Below are positions 56,389 to 64,000 of a stretch of DNA of 64,000 nt, in pieces. The stretch covers positions 186,001 to 250,000 of the forward strand of contig VCJN01001151.1 of the NCBI GenBank assembly GCA_006384855.1. The letters are read 5' to 3'. The stretch comes from Tetraselmis striata. Lineage: Eukaryota; Chlorophyta; Chlorodendrophyceae; Chlorodendrales; Chlorodendraceae. Positions within the stretch are counted from its first letter, which is position 1. Every line of letters starts with the position of its first letter. The position numbers and the translations under genes are program-made. The notes beneath the pieces are model-generated. The model was given only the letters and a program-made list of their open reading frames with translations. It did no database searches and had not been told where the DNA came from.

Positions 56389-56857
56389 CAAGAGCAGCTT
56401 GTCGCCCATTAAGCTGCGTAAGAAGCATTCCAAGAAGCGCGGGCCGAGTCCTCCTTCAAGATGGCGATAGTGTTGGAGGACGACGACCCCTTCCAGGCGC
56501 CTAAGCCGAAACGCGAAGCCACGTCAAGCCGTCAGGCGGCTTCGGGTGCCGCTGGTGGGAGTCGCAGGGCCACATCTTCCCGTGGCGGTGCCGCATCTCC
56601 GCCTCCCCGACCCTCATGTCCGCCTATGGAGGCAAGAGCAGCTTGTCGCCCATTAAGCTGCGCAAGAAGCATTCCAAGAAGCGCGGGCCGAGTCCTCCTT
56701 CAAGATGGCGATAGTGTTGGAGGACGACGACCCCTTCCAGGCGCCTAAGCCGAAACGCGAAGCCACATCAAGCCGTCAGGCGCTTTCGGGTGCCGCTGGT
56801 GGGAGTCGTAGGGCCACATCTTCACGTGGCGGTGCCGCATCTCCGCCTCCCCGACCC
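56389..56857 (+). repeat. Tandem duplication of 244 bp
   Basis: The segment from GCAAGAGCAGCTTGTCGCCC through CGCATCTCCGCCTCCCCGACCC occurs at about 56389 and again 244 bp later, nearly identical. It includes a frame reading AIVLEDDDPFQAPKPKREAT. Since 244 is not a multiple of three, the two copies cannot be read as one continuous repeat protein. Upstream 56096-56470 is a Ser/Lys/Pro-rich frame of no known family. Confidence 0.88.
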
Positions 56858-56999
56858 GCATCTCCGCCTAAGGAGCCCTCATCTCGGGACGCGAAGCCCG
56901 CACCGCCGCCTGCGCCGACATCTCGCCCCAACGCCGCGTCGCTGTGAGCAGGGTTCAGAGGTAGCATATCGTGCGACGAACACAATCTCTGAGGTTTGC

Positions 57000-58980
57000 G
57001 ATAGACTCGTAGGCCCGGGGCGTCTTCTCTGCGCGAGTGAGGCTCTTTCTCCGGGCTTACGCCAGTCGCCACGCCCTCGCGTGATCGCGTCCGCAATCTT
57101 CCCAGGTGGGGCGGATAGTACTTTATGCGACTGAGGGCGCGAAGAGGACACGCAAATTTGCCATTTTAGTACTCTCGTAAAGTATTGCATTGCACCTGAA
57201 AATGGGTACATATCCCAGCCTAAGCGATCACGTGGGGGCACATTTTTGAGTCCAGGAAATGGACCGTTTTGACTCAACATTGTACCATGTACGGCTGTAC
57301 CGTAGTGTGTGTCATGACTGACGAGTTGCGCAAACATATCGGAAGACTCCCAGTCTCCGCAATTCCGTAGGCTAACTTGCAAAGGCACCTGCGTCGGGAT
57401 ATCAATTGCTAGAGTCACAAAGTTATTCTTTCCAATACAACACATGGAGCATGCAAGGAGAACATGAAATTAATATTGAGTTTGGTTACCACATTCTAGC
57501 ATGCGGCTCTGCACCGCTCAGACGGGGTTGTTCTCCATGCATGCATGCTATCTCCAACCATAGGCAGTAAGGCATAACACATATAGTAGGATTACAACTC
57601 AAGCTTTCGGCCGACCTCTTTCGTTTCGAAGCCTCGCCCCCTTATTCCCTCATGTGATCGGTAGCTGTATTGTTTTCCGGATAACTAAGGGTAGTCGCAA
57701 GGACGAGCGATTGCCGCTGATTGGTATTACGGGGATTACTAACGCGGTAAGGCCCCCACCTCCGACGGGATTATTCTGTACTACATTAGAAGCACCGGTT
57801 CGTGTATGACTACCAAGCGTTCGCGGCACCAGCGCCGCGGCGCGGCCCTTCCGTCGCTTTCTTCACATCTCCCTCGATGCCTACATGGGCGGAAGCATCT
57901 ATCATGTCGCTTACTCGCCCCATGAACACATGTGCCGCTAACAAAACCCAAGACATGTAGTGCTCACTCCATCCGCACAGCAATAATGGAACAACTCTCG
58001 GGTTAGGCAGCTGTCGATCTCGGCCGCGTGCCCCAAAAGGCGCAGCCCTCTGACCGCCATTCCGCTCCGGCGGACCGCCGCCCCCGGGTCCGTATAGGCC
58101 GTTGTGGCCGGCGGGGTCGCGGCCGCGACCCCAACAGTGGCCGTGAACGCGGCTCGGGCCACGACGGCTACAACCGCAGCCCTCGGAGCAACTCTCACTT
58201 ACGGCCCCAGCGCAAGCTTGCTGCTACCGAGCCATCGGCCGATAACAACCCCCTGCCACCGGACAAGCCCCGCCCCGGAGCCCATCGCCCACATCGCCAC
58301 CAATCATGACCGCCCGATCATCGCCGGTGCGACAGCTAGTAGTCCTCCCGGCCGATGGTTCGCTGACGCATGTATTCTTATCACTATCAAAAGTAGGACT
58401 ACATGAGGAGCGGGTGCGGTGGCAGGAACAAGGGGTGCCCCTTGGGCCTCAGCCATCAACTTTCCAGCCTAACCTACGCCACATAGCTTCTCATGGACGT
58501 CCGCAACCATAGGGGGGCATGTTGTTTGACATGGGGGGGGGGGGGGGGGGGGGGGGGGCATGAAAAGCAGTTTTTTTCCCGAGACAGTGACCGGCAACGA
58601 GTGGATCTTCGGTTTATCGTAGCGCCGAGCGGGCTTCGGCGCCACTCAAGCGCGTCCTCCGCAGGCAGCAACGGGCCCCCGACAGTCGCAAGATGTGCCC
58701 CTAGCCATAAAGAAGCGGGCTGGACAGGTAGAACCTCGGGGGCGGGCGCCGGGGGATTTACATTGCTGGCCGGCTGAGCGCGTAAGACTTCAAATTAGTG
58801 TTTTCTCTGCTTGGCTACATTCGCCCACCCCGTGACAAACGCATCATTTGCGCGCGCGATCAATAGCGCCAATATACGACACCATTCTATTAGTGCGCCG
58901 TATTTTTTCCCCGTCAAGTAACCCACGTAGCCAGGTGGTTGAACATAGGCAGGCGGCCCTGCGGTTGCAGCCTGCCCCAG
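57000..58980. other. Intergenic region with SINE-like repeat copy 3
   Basis: 57465-57640 is the third copy of the SINE-like repeat (see 46660-46815). A poly-G run lies at 58532-58558. Open frames here have no domain. Confidence 0.45.
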
Positions 58981-59001
58981 AGTTCAGTTTAGGCGGCTGG
59001 T

Positions 59002-59026
59002 GTGAATTACAAAAAGGGCAGTTCCC
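59002..59026 (-). mobile_element. 25-26-nt footprint of the retroelement's 3' end, with 17-bp duplication
   Basis: GTGAATTACAAAAAGG then GCAGTTCCC(C), identical to the terminus of the 8152-12740 element. It is flanked by a perfect 16-17-bp duplication, CAGTTTAGGCGGCTGGT, at 58985-59001 and 59027-59043. The duplicated target is non-repetitive, so this copy is the clearest evidence that the footprints are true retroposition events. Confidence 0.88.
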
Positions 59027-59411
59027 CAGTTTAGGCGGCTGGTACCAGTGCTACGTTCGGTATTGAACGGCATCATCAGCAAATAATTTTAGATGTCGTA
59101 CCGGTTGTATACTCATCTGATAGCGACTTCATTAGTACTGATTCGTGAGCCCTGCAATTCTTTGACCCCTCTATGTCACATGGGTCTCATTTATGAGGCA
59201 CGTGGGACCCATGTGGCTCATCCCATATCAAGAGCAGACCGTATGAATGGTGTACCTGCAGAGAGTACCCGTAAGAATGGTATACAGGTACGATGATTCG
59301 TCGTGGTGCACTATTACTCGTGCATGCTGCAAGCAAATTATATACGGTACGACAGTCGCGGCTACCGGTGGACCGCGGCGGTCCGGCGGTAATGGGGCGT
59401 GTGAATTTTTA

Positions 59412-60252
59412 GGCCTATATGATACGGGACGTGCTCTACCGGTAGACCGCTCTACAGCCGTAATTTCTACACGCACAGCGCGCCACGTCGCAAAAAGCAA
59501 ATGGCGACTAGCCAATCACCATGTAGTATTTTCACTTTTTCAGTTCTTTTTTGAGCCCTCAGAACGGTATGACACGGGAACAGCTCTACCGGTCAAACTA
59601 GGCGCTACCGCCTTACCGAGCATCGCAGGACCAACCGCACTTGTTGCTCGGTCTCCCGGGCTCAAGTCGGTTGACCGCTGTCCGCCGCGACATGAAATCC
59701 GGATGGAGACGGGTCAGCGAGGCCAGCGGGGCGATGCCCTTCCGGTCGAGACACGCTAGGAGGCAGCGCCCCGCCGGGCGCACCGGATGGCGAGACGTGC
59801 CGCTGGGACAACGGCATGGCGCCCGGCGCCCATGGCGCCCGAAAGGATCCACACCTTGACTGGCCGCTTGACCGGCCGCCCGTGGCGCCTTGCGGGGCGA
59901 TTCCGGGCGCGCAGCCATGGCCGTGAGGCGTGGAATCTGTGTACCGCCCGCGCGAAGTTCCGGTGGGACTACAGGGAGCGGCAGGCGAGGGGTAGCGCGA
60001 TGAAGGTGGATTCGCCAGCGATAAGAGTGCCGCGTTCAAAATAGAGCGGTAGAGCGGTAGAGCGTTAGAGTGGGGGGTGGCATCGGTAGCTACCGATGCC
60101 ACCCTACCGCCGAAATGCTAGACCGGTCTACCGCTCTAGGGGTGACCGCTCTACGGCCGAATTGCACTTTTTGCGACGTGGCGCGCTGTGCGTGTATAAA
60201 TTACGGCGGTAGAGCGGTCTACCGGTAGAGCACGTCCCGTGTCATACAGGCC
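59412..60252. mobile_element. Harbinger-like non-autonomous element, 841 bp
   Basis: Terminal inverted repeats of about 85 bp start GGCCTATATGATACGGGACG at 59412 and the complement of GGCCTGTATGACACGGGACG ending at 60252. They are flanked by the 3-bp duplication TTA (59409-59411 and 60253-60255), the length and sequence typical of PIF/Harbinger. The interior has a 30-bp palindrome at 60075-60104 and CTCTACCGGT repeats. No transposase is seen; small open frames (59641-59859, 59787-60044) have no domain. Confidence 0.72.
60075..60104. repeat. Perfect 30-bp palindrome
   Basis: GGGTGGCATCGGTAG followed directly by its reverse complement, inside the Harbinger-like element. Confidence 0.9.
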
Positions 60253-60314
60253 TTAAAGAGAAGGCGAGCAACCGGTACGCTACCGGTAGAAGTACGAGTA
60301 CCTGTACGACCTAC

Positions 60315-60624
60315 TGTAAGGATATGTACCACACAAATCCCCATGTGGGTACCCAGTGCCTGGTGCGTTTTGCGCAGTATCCTTACAGTTGGTGCTTCTA
60401 CGCACGCGGATCCGGGTTCGATCCCGCGGAGAACCATAAAATATGATATGATATCCCGCAATGTTGGACGACCCGCGATCCGCGGATCGCCACCGAATCC
60501 AGGCCGAAACGTTGCTGGAGGAGGTCCTCCATCCTATGGGGGGGGTGGAGTGTAAGGATATGTACCACACAAATCCCCATGTGGGGTACCCAGTGCCTGG
60601 TGCGTTTTGCGCAGTATCCTTACA
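60315..60624 (+). repeat. Composite repeat with tRNA-like core, copy 2 (two 73-bp units)
   Basis: Two nearly identical 73-74-bp units (60315-60387 and 60551-60624), each bounded by the 10-bp inverted repeat TGTAAGGATA...TATCCTTACA and containing a TACCACA/TGTGGGTA stem. They flank a core with TTGGTGCTTCTACGCAC and GGGTTCGATCCCGCGGAG, ending ACCA, like a tRNA 3' half, followed by GTTGGACGACC. Homologous to 48133-48461. Confidence 0.82.
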
Positions 60625-60655
60625 CCTACAAGTACCTGGAACTCGCTACAAGTAC

Positions 60656-61065
60656 ATAATAATTACATGAGCTAGCAGCAGAAGGCGATATCGGAAATCA
60701 CCAAAAAAAACTCGCTACAGGTACATGGAACGCGCAAGTGACGATATAGGTCACGAGGGGGCGCGAAGAACACAGCAATCTATGTTTTTTTACTGATACC
60801 TATGCATCACACTTAAACCCGTATTAAAATCAGACGACCTATCGATGCGGTACCATAGCGTACGCGAAATAAAGATGAAGTTCGCGCCCCGAGCCATCGG
60901 CCGAAGCCGCCGCCCCGGCACTTAACCCCAGATAGCACTTGATATGATATACACCGACGTGTTCTCATGTTACTGCTTCCACCCCGCAGTCGCTGTAGAG
61001 GACCTTTCTGATTGCCCCTTTTTGTGATTTCTGATATCGCCTTCTGCTGCTAGCTCATGTAATTA
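60656..61065. mobile_element. Inverted-repeat unit of about 0.4 kb
   Basis: AATTACATGAGCTAGCAGCA followed by GAAGGCGATATCGGAAATCAC at 60660-60700 is repeated inverted at about 61017-61061 (GTGATTTCTGATATCGCCTT then CTGCTGCTAGCTCATGTAATT). A related single arm lies near 12966. Possibly a MITE. Confidence 0.55.
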
Positions 61066-61164
61066 ATATACACCGACGAAAGCTTGCGTCAACCGAATCA
61101 GTCGTACCAGTACCAGTACCAATTGGCGTACCCATATGTACTACCCGGTCATGCACCCCATCAT

Positions 61165-61222
61165 GGTTGTGCCGAACTCAGTTCACTTCGGGATGGTTCG
61201 GGAGTTCGGGCCGAAACCGAAC

Positions 61223-61257
<35 letters not shown>

Positions 61258-61440
61258 CCCCGAATTCAGTTCGGACTTAACTGCCTCGAAAATCTCATTT
61301 CGAACAAGAAAGCGGTCTCCGAACTACTCCGAGACTCACCAAATATGACCCTATCGAGTTACCGCAGCGTCCGTACATGGAGATAAGATGTCCCACGGTG
61401 AGAAACTTGCCGCGCACGCCCAAGTTGTTAGCTTGCCATG
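61165..61440 (+). repeat. Half copy of the foldback element
   Basis: Follows the 42412-42655 arm (ATGGTTGTGCCGAACTCAGT, CTTAACT..CTCGAAAATCTC, GGTCTCCGAACTACTCCG, AAACTTGCCGCGCAC), with a poly-C run of about 29 inserted at 61226-61254. Confidence 0.8.
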
Positions 61441-61661
61441 ATGGTTGCAACATACAAAGCTTCCATTAAGGCAATGCGAGTGGATGCGCCCTACCACACC
61501 CCAAAATGCACAAAATTTGAGCCTGAAAAGTGCCAAAGCAATCTAACTTTGGGCCGTGCTAGGTGTATTTGAATAAGACAGGTTGAACTTCCACATCACA
61601 CACGGAATAGTTTACGTGGGGATAGGCAACACACCTGAAGGAATTCTCAATATATTGGTCT

Positions 61662-62315
61662 TTGCTTGGGTTGCCGGGACGAGTACAAAAGCTTTTAGTG
61701 CGGGTTACCGATGACCCAATCTATAGTCAAATAGACAATAGGGCCATGCAGTTTGGTGAAATCATGGAGTCTGTCGCAAACAACACATTCCGCATCAAGT
61801 GGGACGACGGCATCTACCGCCCCCCTTGCCACATAGAATCATGCACATCCGTCGGCAATCGCCCCGGCAACGACGCCGCCACCAAGTCGGCCTGGTGCAC
61901 TATGCGCCGTGTTGACGCGACGACAAGGTGGGCTGGACGTCGTGCATTTGCATGCCCGGAGTGTGAGATACCTCTGTGCATCCCGAGCAAGAGGGGCAAG
62001 GGCGTCGCGTGTTGGAACCGCCACCGCCACATGACCGCGCCCATGAGCTCGCGGCGCAAGGGGTCCACCGCCGCACGACTAGGCCGCAACCAGTCATCCC
62101 TCCCCGTTACCAAGCCCGACACTACAAGACTTCCTTCCCCGGTGGGCTGCCGGCTGTTGGTTGCTCCTCGGCATTGCCCGCCTGGCCGGAACTACCGGCG
62201 GTGGTATATATGGTGCTGGTTCAGGGAGCTACACCATCTTAGAGGGCGACGCGACTCTTCGGAGCGCGGCACGAGAGATAATAATAAAGCATTAGTAGCA
62301 TGTACTATAAATTAG
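61662..62315 (+). CDS. ORF with C-terminal cysteine-rich finger, transposase-like
   Basis: 217 codons. The middle reads DDPIYS, then GEIMESVANNTFRIKWDDG; a later segment, AFACPECEIPLCIPSKRGKG then ACWNRHRHM, has the CxxCxxxLC...C...H spacing of the zinc-binding tail of piggyBac-type transposases. No DDE domain precedes it, so this is at most a C-terminal fragment or a derived gene. The last 70 residues look like out-of-frame sequence. Alternative: an unrelated zinc-ribbon protein. Confidence 0.4.
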   Translation: MLGLPGRVQKLLVRVTDDPIYSQIDNRAMQFGEIMESVANNTFRIKWDDGIYRPPCHIESCTSVGNRPGNDAATKSAWCTMRRVDATTRWAGRRAFACPECEIPLCIPSKRGKGVACWNRHRHMTAPMSSRRKGSTAARLGRNQSSLPVTKPDTTRLPSPVGCRLLVAPRHCPPGRNYRRWYIWCWFRELHHLRGRRDSSERGTRDNNKALVACTIN

Positions 62316-64000
62316 TACGTTAATGATGCTGACGCGACCCGTGTTGTCTGCTCCTGTTGTATATATGCTGCCATACAACATATCCGGACGAGGCACTAGA
62401 TGGCAACGTACAAACCCATAAAACAGCACGAATATGTACAGTATACACGCGCGCCGACTCGCGTAATTTGTCTTACTGATCTCTTTGTATATTACATTCT
62501 GCAAAAGGTCGCAACCGAGCATGCACGTCTATTTGTCGCGAGTTCTATTGCAAAGCAAGCCGCAGCCGACACCCGCATCACATCGTGTACTCCGGCCAAA
62601 GCACTGCGGAGGAGCAACCAACGGCCAACGGCAGCCGTCACGATCCTTGAAAACCGGATACCCAACTGTTGTTTCGCAATTACGGCCGGTGGGAGCCTAA
62701 ACTCGGTTTCTTGCTTTTCCGACCTGCTTCACACCGACCAAGAACTCGTCTAAATCCTCCGCCGCCGGTGCAAAGTATCCGGTGTGGGCATCCGACATAT
62801 TGTTGCCATGCTTTGGCGATCTTTTTTAAGTGTCGACGGCAAACCGCGAGAAAAGATGACGGTTTTTTGGTAGGGTTATTGCCAAGAATAAGGGTCAAGG
62901 ATGGCACCGGTCATTCGCATGACCGGGAGCATCGGTAGTTGGGGTGCAGATAACGGCAATTCGCAGATTCTTACACGTATGGCGACATCTCGATCGTGGT
63001 AGTTGGGCAAAACATGCTTGGGCACATAGCAAGAGTTCTTGCGAGCAAGATTCCAAGAAACATGCAATAGTATATATACTCGTCGTAAAGCCGATATATG
63101 TCGGCACCAAAACCGAGACGTAACTTAATTCCTGTTTTGAACCTTTCGGAGCTGGTCGAAGTAGTATGGATGTTCATCATCAACTCGAAAACCTCATGGC
63201 AGCTTAACATAAGGCGGGGTGCTAAATTGAGTGGTCGATGGAGTATGTAGTTGCAAGGTCGGCGGGTCAGATCCATGGTCGTTGCTATCAACATCTTGGT
63301 ATTGTTCAGTCGGTTCTACCATGTTAGGGTTGGAATGTTTGGCCTTCTCAGGTAGCTTATATAAGGTTATGGTTCAGCAAGTCGTTATGACACATCGGTA
63401 TCATAGCCACAAACATCACCGGAAGCTGAGCTAGAGCTTTGTGATGGTGTTGGTGTACTCGGTGTTGGAGGCGAACGGCGACGAGGGTTAGGCCGCCTGC
63501 TCGGCATGGCATGGGGCCGCCCAACGGTGATTTCGATCGTGCGCTCACCAACCAGTTGTATCCGCCCCTGGATAGGGGACACCCTATAGGTACGGGTCAT
63601 GATCTTGACTGCCCTTATCGCCATGATATGTTCATAACTGGAATGGGAATTGTTTTAACAAAACCGGCATCAGCCTTCCGGAAAGAAATTGAAACCTATG
63701 CACAATTGCACATGCAAGGTTGGTGATCATGATTAGTAGGCGTTGCCTATCATTCACACGATTCCTAGACAATTGCAGACAATAAAACAACACCAACCCA
63801 ACTTACTGAACTTCCTGAACCAACAAACAAGGAGCCAACAACCACCATCAGCACACAAATTAGCCAACCAACTAGATAACTCAATTTACCGAACTAACTT
63901 AACCTATCAACTGACCAGCAACTCAATAGAACAACCGTGCACTTATTGCATCCCCGTCTCCATTATAAGAGAACCCGGCGGTACAATATGAGTAATCACG
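62316..64000. other. AT-richer right end, no gene recognised
   Basis: Several open frames (62400-62753, 62669-62938, 63511-63726 plus; 63624-63385 minus) without recognisable domains. ATGTTAGGGTTGG at 63323 resembles the start of the LTRs but the rest does not match. Confidence 0.4.

Noticed and set aside
60387..60436. A tRNA gene
   Set aside because: Only a 3'-half-like segment with T-arm and ACCA is present. The T-stem mispairs and there is no D-arm or acceptor partner.

Overview
The window is nuclear DNA of a GC-rich eukaryote, most probably a plastid-bearing microalga or protist. Genes are split by spliceosomal introns with phase-consistent GT-AG and some GC-AG borders. One predicted protein looks plastid-targeted and another mitochondrial. 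A plant-like R2R3-MYB and helicase-associated (HA) repeats, a domain common in algal genomes, are present. I see no prokaryotic operons, CRISPR arrays or rRNA. Long poly-C/poly-G runs are frequent, many of them inside introns. I cannot fix the lineage from sequence alone.

Layout. 0-2 kb: proline/glycine-rich minus-strand exons of an unrecognised gene. 2.9-4.8 kb: six-exon RMI1-like gene (minus). 5.5-8.1 kb: decayed HA-repeat gene (minus). 8.15-12.74 kb: an intact 4.6-kb non-LTR-type retroelement with one 1,488-codon ORF (reverse transcriptase plus a C-terminal PD-(D/E)XK-like nuclease), bounded by a 12-bp target duplication. 13.5-17.2 kb: an 11-exon conserved-looking gene (minus). 17.2-25.1 kb: a nest, in which a decayed Tc1/mariner-type transposase gene is split by a Ty3/gypsy-type LTR element that itself contains a 1-kb inverted-repeat element. 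25-28 kb: intergenic repeats. 28.15-32.92 kb: R2R3-MYB gene (plus). 34.4-36.4 kb: plastid-type NAD(P)-binding Rossmann protein like Arabidopsis At1g32220 (minus). 36.4-43.2 kb: repeats, including a 1.5-kb foldback element. 43.7-45.4 kb: two-exon ureohydrolase of the agmatinase/guanidine-hydrolase branch (plus) with one apparent frameshift. 45.4-64 kb: almost wholly repetitive (retroelement fragments, tRNA-related repeats, tandem arrays, satellites, a Harbinger-like inverted-repeat element, a zinc-finger ORF of transposase style).

The host genes do not form a pathway: RMI1 (genome stability), MYB (transcription), a plastid Rossmann protein and a nitrogen-metabolism hydrolase. The most informative part is the mobile DNA. 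The intact retroelement is accompanied by three insertions that carry only its last 26-35 nucleotides, each with flanking target duplications. These define its exact 3' end and its target-primed mode of insertion.
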